The translations under genes and the position numbers were made by a program. A stretch of DNA of 64,000 bases from Rhodobacteraceae bacterium 63075 (lineage in GTDB: Bacteria; Pseudomonadota; Alphaproteobacteria; Rhodobacterales; Rhodobacteraceae): the NCBI GenBank assembly GCA_003417655.1, contig QVMW01000002.1, positions 62,001 to 126,000 on the forward strand. The letters are read 5' to 3'. A model generated the notes under the pieces. That model was not told the DNA's origin, ran no database searches, and worked only from the letters and a program-made list of their open reading frames with translations. How positions within the stretch are numbered: the first letter of the stretch is position 1; every line of letters starts with the position of its first letter. Below are positions 17,047-26,446 of this stretch, piece by piece.

Positions 17047-17934
17047 TCACCTGTCCCGCGCGCCTTGCGCGCCGTGTTCGAGCCATGCGCGCTCCCGAGG
17101 CGTCAGGCTGGCCTCCATCCGCGCGTCATAGGCGCCGAGCTCCTCATCCGTCAGCGCGCCGACCCATTTGCCGCTGGTCCCGCTGTGGAAAAACTCGGTG
17201 TCCGATTTCATGAACCCCTTGCCGCCGGAAGGCGCGAAGCGCGATGCGTTCGCCCGCATGTTGTCAAAGCGCGCCGCCTCGATCAGCCGCTCCATGAGCG
17301 CGGGCGGATGCGTGACGCCGAGCAGCCCCGCCACCTTCTCGAACGTGCCGGGCAGGTCACGGCACATGTCGGCATAGTGAAAGAGCGTCACATTGGGCCG
17401 CTCCGCCAGCGCCAATGCCGCCTCGTAATGCCGCAGGATATGCGCGAGCGGCATGGCATCGCCGTCAAAGCCTTCCGGCCCGCCGTCAAGGAAGCGGCGG
17501 AAGGTGACGCCGTCTTCGTCATCCTCGGGATACCAGTGGTCGAACCACGTCATGGGGATGTTGGCCGCGTGCTTGCGAAAGGAAAAATGCGCATCGAGCG
17601 GGTGGCGGAAGACACAGATATATTGCGCCCGCGCGTCGAGCGGCAGCCCGTCCATCGGCGTGTGGCTCTTCATGCAGCGCCGGTGCGTCATCTCTTCGAG
17701 CCGCGCGGCGACCTCGTCCATCTCGCGAATGCGAACATCGACCCAGGGCATCCTGACAGAAAGCTCCGTCTCGACCTCGGGATCGCCGGAGAAGAGCAGC
17801 GCCACGATGGTCTGCATCCAGGTCGTTCCCGATTTCGGCGGCGTGACGACGATCGCGTCATCGGCACGGATTGTCACCATGTCCCAGCGCCGGTTGTCCG
17901 TGAGCGCGCCAAGATAAAGCTTGCGACTGGTCAT
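17047..17934 (-). CDS. PAPS-dependent sulfotransferase
   Basis: This 295-residue cytosolic sulfotransferase (Sulfotransfer_1 family) transfers sulfate from PAPS to an alcohol or amine. The 5'-phosphosulfate-binding loop is VTPPKSGTTWMQTIV near the N-terminus. The 3'-phosphate-binding motif is FRHPLDAHFSFRKH. The C-terminal GKGFMKSDTEFFHSGTSGKW has the K-x-x-F-x-x-G-x-x-x-x-W pattern of cytosolic enzymes. ATG at 17934 follows GGGAGG. The acceptor is unknown. The gene is convergent with the lipoprotein gene (24 bp apart) and not in an evident operon. Confidence 0.92.
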   Translation of the reverse strand: MTSRKLYLGALTDNRRWDMVTIRADDAIVVTPPKSGTTWMQTIVALLFSGDPEVETELSVRMPWVDVRIREMDEVAARLEEMTHRRCMKSHTPMDGLPLDARAQYICVFRHPLDAHFSFRKHAANIPMTWFDHWYPEDDEDGVTFRRFLDGGPEGFDGDAMPLAHILRHYEAALALAERPNVTLFHYADMCRDLPGTFEKVAGLLGVTHPPALMERLIEAARFDNMRANASRFAPSGGKGFMKSDTEFFHSGTSGKWVGALTDEELGAYDARMEASLTPRERAWLEHGAQGARDR

Positions 17935-18068
17935 CTTCGTCCTCCCGTAGCGTCGCCATTCCGGGCAGCAGACACCCAAGACGTTGCGAAAGCAAGGAAA
18001 ACCCGGCACGGCGCGCCGGAGCGGGCGGGTGGGTGGGCGGGGCCCGCTCCGGCGCGCCCCTGCCCCTG

Positions 18069-21011
18069 TCAGCCAAGCGCCGCGTCGCAGCGTCCGCAGA
18101 CGCCCGGATGCTCATGCCTGCCCACATCCGGCAGGATCTTCCAGCAGCGCAGGCATTTCTCGCCCTCGGCCTTCTCGAACTCCACGCCGATCTCCGGCAG
18201 CTCCGGCATGCGGAACGCCTCATTGGAGATGGGATCATCGGTCAGCTTGATATCCGAAGTGATGCAGATATCGGCGAAGTTCACGTCCTTGATCGCCGCC
18301 AGCATCTGCGCGTCGCGCACATAGACGATGGGCGCGGCCTCCAGCGAGGCCCCGATCACCTTGTCAGCGCGCTGCACCTCCAGCGCCGCGTTGACGGCCC
18401 GCCGCGCACGGCGCACATGGCCCCACTTCGCCGCCAGCGGCTCATCGAGCCAGTCGGCGGGCGTGTCGGGCATGTCCTGCAAGTGCACCGAGCTGTCCTC
18501 GCCCGGGAAACGCGAAAGCCAGACATCCTCCATCGTGAAGACCATCACCGGCGAGAGCCATGTCGTCAGACGGTGGAACAGCAGGTCCATGACCGTGCGC
18601 GCCGCGCGGCGGCGCAGCGTGTCGCCGTCGCAATAGAGCGCGTCCTTGCGGATGTCGAAATAGAAGGCCGAAAGCTCCACCGTGCAGAAATTGAAGATCG
18701 CCGAGAACACACCCTGGAAGTCGAAGGCGCGGTAGCCCTTGCGGACCTGGTGGTCGAGCTCGGCCAACCGGTGCAGGATGTAGCGCTCCAGCTCGGGCAT
18801 GTCGGCGGGCTCCACGCGCTCGGCCTCGTCGAAATGCGCCAACGCCCCCAGCATGTAGCGCATCGTGTTGCGCAAGCGGCGATAGCTGTCGGCCACGCCC
18901 TTGAGGATTTCCGGCCCGATCCGCTGATCGGCCGTGTAATCCGTCTGCGCCACCCAGAGCCGCAGGATATCCGCGCCGTATTGCTTGATGACCTCGTCCG
19001 GCACGATCGTGTTGCCCAAGGATTTGGACATCTTCATGCCCTTCTCGTCCAGCGTGAACCCGTGGGTGACGACATTGCGGTAAGGCGCGCGGCCTTTCGT
19101 GCCGCAAGCCTGCAACAGCGAGGAATGGAACCAGCCGCGGTGCTGGTCGGTCCCTTCCATGTAGACATCGGCGATCCCGTCGGGGCTGCCATCCTCGCGG
19201 TCGCGCAGCACGAAGGCATGGGTCGAGCCGGAATCGAACCAGACATCGAGAATGTCGAAGACCTGTTCCCATTCCTCCGGGTCGTAATCGCTGCCGAGGA
19301 AGCGTTCCTTCGCGCCCTCCTCATACCAGCAGTCCGCGCCCTCGGCCTCGAAGGCCGCGCAGATGCGCGCGTTCACCGCCGCGTCGCGCAGGAGGAAGTC
19401 CGCATCGGTCGGCAGAGCGCCCTTCTTCGTGAAACAGGTCAGCGGCACGCCCCAGGCGCGCTGGCGGCTCAGGACCCAGTCAGGGCGGCTTTCGATCATG
19501 CTGTGCAGCCGGTTGCGCCCGGCCTTGGGCGTCCAGGTCACCAGCTCGTCGATGGAGTTGAGCGCGCGCTCGCGGATCGTCTTGCCGTGGGTGTCCTGCC
19601 CGTCGCCCACGGGCCGGTCGATCGCGGCGAACCATTGCGGCGTGTTGCGGTAGATCACCGGCGCTTTCGAGCGCCAGCTATGCGGATAGCTGTGCTTGAT
19701 CTTGCCGCGCGCCAGCAGGCCGCCGACCTCCACGAGCTTGTCGATGATCGCCTTGTTGGCGTTGCCCTCCTTGCCCTTGCGGTCGAGGATGTAGGTGCCG
19801 CCGAAGAAGGGCAGATCGGCGCGGAAGCCGCCATCGTCCATCACGTTGTAAGTGATGACCTGCTCGAGCATGCCGAGATCGCGGTAGAGCTCGAATTCCT
19901 CCATACCGTGCGAGGGCGCGCAATGGACAAAGCCCGTGCCTTCCTCGTCGGTCACGAAATCCGCCGCGCGGAAATCGCGCAGATCGTCCCATTCGCCGTT
20001 TGCGCCTTCGGCCCCGGCCAAGGGGTGAAGCAGTTTTAGCTGTTTTAGTTCCTCGGTCGATACGTCTGCAGTACGTTCATACATGCCCTCTTCAAGTCGG
20101 GCCTTTGCAAAAACGTCGTCGGCTAATTTGTCAGCCAAAATATAGTGGTCACCAACTTTTGCCCAACACTCATCAGGCACTGCGTTGACCTTATATAGGC
20201 CGTAAGCAATATCCTCGCCAAATACGACCGCCTTGTTTGACGGGATGGTCCAAGGTGTTGTTGTCCAGATCACCACATAAGCGTTCAACAACTCCATGTT
20301 GACCATTGTCGAAGGTGCTTCACTTGATTCCATGACTTGATGCGACACAGGAAACTTCACCCAAACGGTAAAGCTCTCCTTGTCGTGATATTCCACCTCC
20401 GCCTCGGCCAGCGCCGTCTTCTCGACGGGCGACCACATGACAGGCTTGGAGCCCTGGTAGAGCGTGCCGTTCATCAGGAACTTCATGAATTCCTCGGCGA
20501 TCACCCGCTCGGCGTGAAAATCCATCGTCAGGTAGGGATCGGCCCAGTTCCCGGTGATCCCGAGCCGCTTGAACTCGTCTCTTTGCACGTCGATCCAGCC
20601 TTCCGCGAAGCGGCGGCATTCCTGCCGGAAATCGACGACATTCACCTCGTCCTTGTTCTTGCCCTTCTTGCGATACTGCTCCTCGATCTTCCATTCGATG
20701 GGCAGGCCGTGACAGTCCCAGCCCGGCACGTAGCGCGCATCATGGCCCATGATCTGGTGCGAGCGCACGATCATGTCCTTGATCGTCTTGTTGAGCGCGT
20801 GGCCGATATGCAGATGCCCGTTGGCATAGGGCGGGCCGTCATGCAGGATGAAAGGCTCCCGGCCCTCCTTTTCCCGCAGGCGGTCATAGATTCCGATCTT
20901 CTCCCAATGGGCCAGCCATTCGGGCTCGCGCTTGGGCAGCCCCGCGCGCATCGGGAAATCGGTCTTGGGCAGGTTCAGCGTGTCTTTATACTCGGGCGTG
21001 TCGGCGCACAT
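18069..21011 (-). CDS. ileS: Isoleucyl-tRNA synthetase
   Basis: IleRS charges tRNA-Ile. The 980-residue class I synthetase has the HIGH motif (HLHIGH), the editing CP1 domain with the threonine-rich peptide (IWTTTPWTIPSN, near residue 250), KMSKS (GMKMSKSLGNT), and a C-terminal zinc finger (CLRCWKILPDVGRHEHPGVCGRC). The frame is intact. Oddly, about 360 bases inside the gene (roughly 20020-20400, codons about 205-330) have much lower G+C than the rest; this is listed separately. Confidence 0.98.
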   Translation of the reverse strand: MCADTPEYKDTLNLPKTDFPMRAGLPKREPEWLAHWEKIGIYDRLREKEGREPFILHDGPPYANGHLHIGHALNKTIKDMIVRSHQIMGHDARYVPGWDCHGLPIEWKIEEQYRKKGKNKDEVNVVDFRQECRRFAEGWIDVQRDEFKRLGITGNWADPYLTMDFHAERVIAEEFMKFLMNGTLYQGSKPVMWSPVEKTALAEAEVEYHDKESFTVWVKFPVSHQVMESSEAPSTMVNMELLNAYVVIWTTTPWTIPSNKAVVFGEDIAYGLYKVNAVPDECWAKVGDHYILADKLADDVFAKARLEEGMYERTADVSTEELKQLKLLHPLAGAEGANGEWDDLRDFRAADFVTDEEGTGFVHCAPSHGMEEFELYRDLGMLEQVITYNVMDDGGFRADLPFFGGTYILDRKGKEGNANKAIIDKLVEVGGLLARGKIKHSYPHSWRSKAPVIYRNTPQWFAAIDRPVGDGQDTHGKTIRERALNSIDELVTWTPKAGRNRLHSMIESRPDWVLSRQRAWGVPLTCFTKKGALPTDADFLLRDAAVNARICAAFEAEGADCWYEEGAKERFLGSDYDPEEWEQVFDILDVWFDSGSTHAFVLRDREDGSPDGIADVYMEGTDQHRGWFHSSLLQACGTKGRAPYRNVVTHGFTLDEKGMKMSKSLGNTIVPDEVIKQYGADILRLWVAQTDYTADQRIGPEILKGVADSYRRLRNTMRYMLGALAHFDEAERVEPADMPELERYILHRLAELDHQVRKGYRAFDFQGVFSAIFNFCTVELSAFYFDIRKDALYCDGDTLRRRAARTVMDLLFHRLTTWLSPVMVFTMEDVWLSRFPGEDSSVHLQDMPDTPADWLDEPLAAKWGHVRRARRAVNAALEVQRADKVIGASLEAAPIVYVRDAQMLAAIKDVNFADICITSDIKLTDDPISNEAFRMPELPEIGVEFEKAEGEKCLRCWKILPDVGRHEHPGVCGRCDAALG
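20020..20400 (-). other. Low-G+C patch inside ileS (CP1 editing domain)
   Basis: Counting by hand over 20041-20400 gives 171 G+C of 360 (about 47%). The flanking 60-base lines count about 62% and 68%. The reading frame is intact, and the patch covers about residues 205-330 of IleRS, including the threonine-rich editing peptide. Third positions within the patch are often A or T. This suggests gene-conversion-like replacement from a lower-G+C donor. Confidence 0.75.
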
Positions 21012-21262
21012 GTCTTGCGTCCTTCAGGTCTTGTCTTGCGGTTTGGAATTTGCGGTGCGGCATGGAGCGGCCATGCGCCTTTTCCCGGCGGCTCGTCTGT
21101 CAGAGCGCCGGGCACGTAATTCGAATGATGATCAGGTCGGCCCATGTCATGGGGGCGTTATAGGACGGTCCTTCGGCCTCGTCCATAGCGACAATCCATC
21201 CATTGCCAATCCCGCGCCGAAGGCCCACCTTGGCGGCAGTTCACGTCAGTCAGGCCGCGAAA

Positions 21263-21670
21263 ATGTCAGCTCTTCCACCCCGTTTCGAGATCACCCCGCG
21301 CGAGATCGAGGCGGTCCTGGCCCGTTTCTATGCGCGCATCCGCAAGCACGACACGCTCGGGCCGATCTTTGCCGCCCATGTCTCGAATTGGCCGGCCCAC
21401 GAGGCGAAGATCGCGCGCTTCTGGAAGAAGGCGATTCTTCACGAGAGCGGCTATGACGGAAATCCGATGATGGTGCACCGGGGCGTGTCGCAGATGCGCG
21501 CGGAACATTTCGAGATCTGGCTCGCGCTCTTTGATGAAACGCTCGCCGAGATGCTTCCCCCTCACCCGCGCGCTGCATGGTCCGCCCTTGCCCACAGGAT
21601 CGGGCGCGGCCTGCGCCTCGGGATCGAGGCGCGCGACGCGCCGAAAGGTGCCGTTCCCAACTTGCGCTGA
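21263..21670 (+). CDS. Group III truncated haemoglobin
   Basis: This 135-residue globin has the trHb III layout: VLARFYARIRKHDTLGPIFAAHV (helices B/C-E), the FWKKAILHESGYDGNP segment, and the proximal-His region (MMVHRGVSQMRAEHFEIWLALFDETL). Family members bind oxygen or NO and related ligands; their exact roles are debated. I chose ATG at 21263. A TTG 60 bases upstream in frame is also possible. It is divergent from ileS and convergent with the DUF2339 gene. Confidence 0.88.
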   Translation: MSALPPRFEITPREIEAVLARFYARIRKHDTLGPIFAAHVSNWPAHEAKIARFWKKAILHESGYDGNPMMVHRGVSQMRAEHFEIWLALFDETLAEMLPPHPRAAWSALAHRIGRGLRLGIEARDAPKGAVPNLR

Positions 21671-21685
21671 GGCGCGCGCAGTGGC

Positions 21686-24613
21686 TCAGTCGTCCTTGGC
21701 GGGCCTCACAGGCCGCGCCTTGGGCTTTTCGGGCGCATCGCTTGGCTCAGGGTCCGGCCCTGTCTCCGGTTCCGGCTCGGGGCCCGGCGCAGGCGCTGGC
21801 CCTGCCCCGTCATCCCCACCATCGCCCCATCCGGCATCCAGCTTGCGGTTGAGCCAGACGAGCCCCAGCAGCGACAGGCCCAGCCCCATGAAGGAAAAGA
21901 CCCGCGTCAGCCCCGCGAGGCCCGACATGTCGACAAGGAACACCTTGGCGATGGTCAGCGCCACGCCCGCCATGGCGATCTTGCGCAAGAGCGTCGAGCG
22001 GCGCAGGTAGGCGTAGAGCAACAGCCCGACCGACGCGACCAGCATCAACACGGTGTAGACGTAGAGCTCCGCGTCGGTCACGCCGGGCACCGAGAGATCA
22101 CGCCCCCGGACGAGCCGCCGCACCTCGAAGACGAGATAGGTCACGGCATAGAGCCCGCTGAGCGCATAGAGCGCATAGCCGAGCCGCCTGTCCGGCACAA
22201 AGCGCTTCGCCGCGAAGGCGAAGAGCATGGCCAGCGGAAGGTAGGCCAGCGCAAGCGAATCCAAGAGCGGCGGCCCCAGCACAAGGTTGCTGCCGGTCGA
22301 AAGAAAGTTCACGAGCGGCGATGCGATGCTCGCCTGCATCCCCAAGAGCAGGACCATCGCCAACCCCGACAGCCCCATCAGGGCAAAGCGGATCACGCGC
22401 ACGGGGAGCCACCGGCTCGCGGGCAGCCGATGCGCCTGCACGAGAATGCTCGCCCCCGCGATCAGCGCCAGCAGCCCGAGGCCCCAATGCGTGACGATGT
22501 CATCCTCGAAGATGCGCACAAGCGCCACGGCCGCGCCCACGAGCGCGATGAGCCAGACAGCCGATTCGACGGCCAGCCGCCCGCCGAGGCGCAACGGATG
22601 CTTCCCCCCGGCCCCGCCGTATAGCCACCACGCCCCGGCCAGAAGCGCGATGACCCCGGCGTAAGCAACGAAAACTTCAAACGCGCTGTCGTGGTCCACC
22701 GCCCAGAAAAAGCCGGGGTCCAGGACCAGCCGGTAGGTGATGACCGCGACACCGATCTGGATGAAGCCGCCAAGAACGGGCAGGTCGAACTTCCGGTCGA
22801 TCAGCACGATCAGTACGATCATCGCCGCCAGTGCCAGCGAGAGCGCCGTCTTGGTCAGGAGGAGGAAGAGCGCCATGGCGATGAGCGTCAGCGCGGCGAT
22901 GGCAAGAAGCGCCACGCGCAGCTTGCGCCGCCCGTCCGCGTCGCCGCCCCGCGCGGCGCGCTCCGCCAGAAGCGTCATCAGCGCCGCCAGCGCCATGGCG
23001 GTGAGCGCCCAGGGGTAGGTCCCGAGCACGCGCACAGCAGGCCATGTGAATTCGAGAATGAAGAAGACGCCCGGCGCAAGGATCGCCGCGCCGAGCGCGA
23101 AACCGACCGCAGCCTGCGCCTCTGTCCCGCTCTGCGCCCCCGCGGCACGGGCCATGCGCCAGAAGGCCATCAGGCTCAGGAGCACACCCATCGCCACGAG
23201 CACGTAAAGGCCCCATTGCGTCTGTGGCATCGTGATGTCCGGCTCGGCCGTGACTCCCCGCATGAGCTCGCGCACGAGCAGGCCGCGCTCCATCCCGTGC
23301 AGGCAAAGGGCCAGAAGGAAGGCACCTGCGGGCAGCACCGCCTGGTCCTGCAAGGCCGACGCGCCGCTCGCCCAGAGCAGGAGCGCTGCCGCCAGCACCA
23401 GCAGCAGCCCGAAGCCGAGCCAGACCTCCGCAATCCCCGCATTGGCCATGACGATCAGCAAGCCCGCCACCGAGGCGTTCAGGATAGCCCCGCCTGCCAG
23501 CCGCGTCGGGAACCCGGGCAGCTTCGCCTTGCCGCCCGCCTTCGCGCGCATCTGCCAGAAGGCCGCGTCGCCATGGTCCGGCACAAGGCTGCGCACGGGG
23601 ATGGTCAGGGCCGCGAGCGTCCCGAGCAGGAGGGCGAAGGCGAAATGCAGGGTGCCCGCCCCACCGAGATAGAGCAGCCACATGCCGCCCAGCCCGACGA
23701 AGAGGCCCAGCACCGAGATCCAGGCCCAGCGCTTGACCGTGTCGATGCCGAGCGCCATCACCGCGATCAGCAGGAAATAGTAGTAAAAGAGCCAGGGCGC
23801 GTCCGACGCGCCGCCGACGACGAAGGGCGCCGCCCCCGCCCCGACGATCCCGATCGCGGCCAGCGCCGGGCCGTAGAACCAGCCGATCACGATGGCCAGG
23901 GCGGCCACCACGCAGAGCCCTGCAAGCGACGTGCCCGGCCCGATCATCTCGTAGAGGTGCCGCGCAGCCAGAACGGCGGCAAAGAGCACGATGATCCCCG
24001 CCCCCGACAGGGCCGAGGGCAGGTAGCGCATGTCATGGTCCCCATCCGCGCCGTCGTCGCCATGCCGCCGCCGGAGCGCCTCGCCCCCGGCCACGAGCAC
24101 AGCGCCGAAGCCGAGCGCCGCCATGACGCGCCAGAAGGGCGTGAGCACGCCGTGCTCCACGCCGTATTGCACCATGAACAGGCCCGCGAAAGCCAGCGAG
24201 GCCGCAGCGATGGCAAGGACCCAGTTCTCCTTGAGCCAGGCTGCAAGCTCATCAAAACGGTTCTGCGTGAAGACGAAGGCCTTGGGCGGCTCGGAATCCT
24301 CGCGCTGTGGCGGCACGGGCGGGTTGGCCGCAGGCGTGCTCGCGACGGGCGCAACCTCGCTGGCGGGCGTCGCTGCCGGCCGCGCCGGGCGCGCTGCCGA
24401 AGCCTCTTGCGGCTGGGTATCCTCTGGCTCGGCTGCCCCGTCCGCCTCGGGCTTCGGGGTCTCGGCAGGCGCATGCGGCGCAACGCGAGTCATGTCAGCG
24501 CGCAACTGCGTGATCTGCCGCTGCAGGCTGCCGATCCGAATGAGCGCGACGGGCACGCCGATCACCACAAGGCCGAAAAACGCGATGGCCAACACGATCA
24601 GCAGCGGTTCCAT
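21686..24613 (-). CDS. Large multi-span membrane protein, DUF2339 family
   Basis: This 975-residue protein has one N-terminal helix (LLIVLAIAFFGLVVIGVPVALI), a Pro/Ala/Glu-rich cytoplasmic linker (about residues 45-125) and then more than twenty hydrophobic segments. The pattern fits the DUF2339 family. No catalytic motif is evident. The C-terminal tail is very Pro/Gly/Glu-rich. Function unknown. It follows the DUF2269 gene by 33 bp on the same strand, so it is probably the last gene of an envelope-related operon. Confidence 0.85.
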   Translation of the reverse strand: MEPLLIVLAIAFFGLVVIGVPVALIRIGSLQRQITQLRADMTRVAPHAPAETPKPEADGAAEPEDTQPQEASAARPARPAATPASEVAPVASTPAANPPVPPQREDSEPPKAFVFTQNRFDELAAWLKENWVLAIAAASLAFAGLFMVQYGVEHGVLTPFWRVMAALGFGAVLVAGGEALRRRHGDDGADGDHDMRYLPSALSGAGIIVLFAAVLAARHLYEMIGPGTSLAGLCVVAALAIVIGWFYGPALAAIGIVGAGAAPFVVGGASDAPWLFYYYFLLIAVMALGIDTVKRWAWISVLGLFVGLGGMWLLYLGGAGTLHFAFALLLGTLAALTIPVRSLVPDHGDAAFWQMRAKAGGKAKLPGFPTRLAGGAILNASVAGLLIVMANAGIAEVWLGFGLLLVLAAALLLWASGASALQDQAVLPAGAFLLALCLHGMERGLLVRELMRGVTAEPDITMPQTQWGLYVLVAMGVLLSLMAFWRMARAAGAQSGTEAQAAVGFALGAAILAPGVFFILEFTWPAVRVLGTYPWALTAMALAALMTLLAERAARGGDADGRRKLRVALLAIAALTLIAMALFLLLTKTALSLALAAMIVLIVLIDRKFDLPVLGGFIQIGVAVITYRLVLDPGFFWAVDHDSAFEVFVAYAGVIALLAGAWWLYGGAGGKHPLRLGGRLAVESAVWLIALVGAAVALVRIFEDDIVTHWGLGLLALIAGASILVQAHRLPASRWLPVRVIRFALMGLSGLAMVLLLGMQASIASPLVNFLSTGSNLVLGPPLLDSLALAYLPLAMLFAFAAKRFVPDRRLGYALYALSGLYAVTYLVFEVRRLVRGRDLSVPGVTDAELYVYTVLMLVASVGLLLYAYLRRSTLLRKIAMAGVALTIAKVFLVDMSGLAGLTRVFSFMGLGLSLLGLVWLNRKLDAGWGDGGDDGAGPAPAPGPEPEPETGPDPEPSDAPEKPKARPVRPAKDD

Positions 24614-24646
24614 GAAAAATCCTCACTCGAAATGCGTGACCAGACG

Positions 24647-25144
24647 CTAGAACCCCCCAAAGGACAGGGCAAGCTCTATGTCTGGCCGCGTGAGCATCAG
24701 CCAGAAGATCGCGAGAACGGCGGCGAAGGCCGGAAAACCAAAGGCAAACCAGGCGCGGTAGAGCGCATGATAGCGCGCTGGCAACCTGGCTCCCGCATGC
24801 GCCGCCTCCTGCGCCAGAGCCTTCATGCGCGCCTGCATCCAGACGACGGGAAGCCAGAAGGCCCCCACGACCACGTAGAGCGCCAGCGACAGGACGATCC
24901 ACCCCTCGCCAAGCGGCCAGCCCAGCTCCCGCGCGAGCAGATAGCCCGTGACCGGCTGGACGATCGCCGCGCTGGCTGTAAATAGATAGTCGGCCAGAAC
25001 GACGACGGAGGCGGTGTGCGCGATGATCGCCGGATCGCGCGTGCGGTTCGCCATCACCATGAAAAAGGCGATGCCCGCCCCCGTGCCCAGCAGGACCGAC
25101 GCGCCGATCACATGCGCCCAGCGCAGCAGGTCGGCCCAGAGCAT
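24647..25144 (-). CDS. DUF2269 family membrane protein
   Basis: This 165-residue protein has four hydrophobic segments, starting MLWADLLRWAHVIGASVLLGTGAG. The His in the first helix (WAHVIG) is a conserved feature of DUF2269 proteins. The start at 25144 overlaps the stop of the upstream SDR gene by one base (TGATG). An in-frame GTG lies one codon before it. The role is unknown. Its neighbour carries a DoxX-like C-terminus, which suggests a shared membrane function. Confidence 0.85.
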   Translation of the reverse strand: MLWADLLRWAHVIGASVLLGTGAGIAFFMVMANRTRDPAIIAHTASVVVLADYLFTASAAIVQPVTGYLLARELGWPLGEGWIVLSLALYVVVGAFWLPVVWMQARMKALAQEAAHAGARLPARYHALYRAWFAFGFPAFAAVLAIFWLMLTRPDIELALSFGGF

Positions 25145-26442
25145 CACCGGCTCTCCAGCATGGGCAGCGCGACAAGCGCCAGCATGATCTGCGGGATCAC
25201 CTTGAGAAGTGGCCCCAGCGGATCGGCCCAGAGGGCGGGCGTGAAGAGGCTGGCAAAACCGAGATAGGCGAGGCTGAGCAGGATCATCCCCCAGAGAGCG
25301 CGCCGCGCGTAGCGCCGCACCGCGAGGGCCAGCGCCAGCGCGATATCCGCAAGCGCGAAGCCGATCACGCTGCCCAGCGCCGCCCAGCGCGGCCAGCCCT
25401 CCAGCGTGAGAATACCCGCCGCCGCCTCGGCCTGGATGAGCCCGATGACACCGGAGAGCAGCCAGAACAGCCCCAGCGTGACCAGCACGAAAGGCATCAG
25501 CAGCGCCATCCGCGCGGCCAGCCTGTCCTCGCTGCGCGCAGGCATGGCGGCGAGGCTCTCGGCCATGGGCCGCGGTCGCGCCGCGCCCGTCTGCGCCCAG
25601 GGGGCAGGGTCGCCCGTGATCCCGCCCTTGAGCGTTTTCACCGCCGTCCTGCGCAGCGGCCCGCGCCAGCCCAGCCGCCCGAAAAGGTCCGAGAGCGCGG
25701 TGACCGGCCAGAGCATCAGGCTCGGCAGCGGCAGGTGCAGTTTTGCCGGGCGGAAGCCGAGCCAGCCGCGCATCGCCTGCACCACGTCCCTCAGCCTTTG
25801 CGCCTCCGTCTCGACAAGGTCATAGGCCCGCCCCGCTGGCACCTCCCCGCCCAAGACGGCCAGAACCGCGGCAGCCAGATCATCCACCCCGACGGTCTGC
25901 ACCGGCACCTTGCCGAGCGTCATCGGCTGCACCCATGGCACCGCCGCCAGCATCCTCAGCAGCGCCGTGCCGCCATAGCCCGTCCGCGCCAGCACGAGAC
26001 CGGGCCGCAACACCCAAGCCTCGGCCCCGCTCGCCAGAACGGCCCCGTCGCCCCGCGCCTTGGAGCGCATGAAATGCGTGCTGGCCGCCTCGGAGGCACC
26101 GGATGCCGATATCTGCACGAGCTTCACACCGCCCGCCGCGCAGGCCTCCGCCAGCGCCATGACCGCGTGATGATGCACCGCTTCGAGCGCGTCCTCCGGC
26201 CCGTCCTGAAGCGCGCCCGCGGCATTCACCACGGCATCCTGCCCGCCCAGCAACGCGGCCCAATCGCCCGGCGCCCGCAAGGCGCGCAGATCACCGAAGC
26301 GCCACGCCAGCCCCGGCAGAACCTTGCGCGCCGTGGCAGGGTCGCGACCCATCCCCGTCACCTCATGCCCCGCCTGCCTGAGCTGCCGCGCCAGCTCCGC
26401 GCCGATCAGCCCATAGGCCCCGAGGATGAGCACCCGTGCCAT
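25144..26442 (-). CDS. SDR-type NAD(P)-binding protein with C-terminal DoxX-like membrane domain
   Basis: This 432-residue two-domain protein starts with a Rossmann fold (MARVLILGAYGLIGAELARQL, G-x-x-G-x-x-G) of the atypical extended SDR (NDUFA9-like) group, to about residue 290. Four hydrophobic segments follow (from about residue 305), ending PLLKVIPQIMLALVALPMLE, resembling DoxX-like membrane proteins. ATG at 26442 starts the Rossmann domain; the frame runs upstream into ycjF. The redox substrate is unknown. DUF2269 follows with a 1-nt overlap. Confidence 0.82.
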   Translation of the reverse strand: MARVLILGAYGLIGAELARQLRQAGHEVTGMGRDPATARKVLPGLAWRFGDLRALRAPGDWAALLGGQDAVVNAAGALQDGPEDALEAVHHHAVMALAEACAAGGVKLVQISASGASEAASTHFMRSKARGDGAVLASGAEAWVLRPGLVLARTGYGGTALLRMLAAVPWVQPMTLGKVPVQTVGVDDLAAAVLAVLGGEVPAGRAYDLVETEAQRLRDVVQAMRGWLGFRPAKLHLPLPSLMLWPVTALSDLFGRLGWRGPLRRTAVKTLKGGITGDPAPWAQTGAARPRPMAESLAAMPARSEDRLAARMALLMPFVLVTLGLFWLLSGVIGLIQAEAAAGILTLEGWPRWAALGSVIGFALADIALALALAVRRYARRALWGMILLSLAYLGFASLFTPALWADPLGPLLKVIPQIMLALVALPMLESR

Positions 26443-26446
26443 GCGC

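Noticed and set aside
18033..20039. Long plus-strand frame opposite ileS
   Set aside because: It overlaps the full ileS coding sequence, has no family features and stops where the low-GC patch starts.
22691..24985. Plus-strand frame opposite the DUF2339 gene
   Set aside because: It is His/Arg/Gln-rich, with no motifs, and the minus-strand gene is clearly real.
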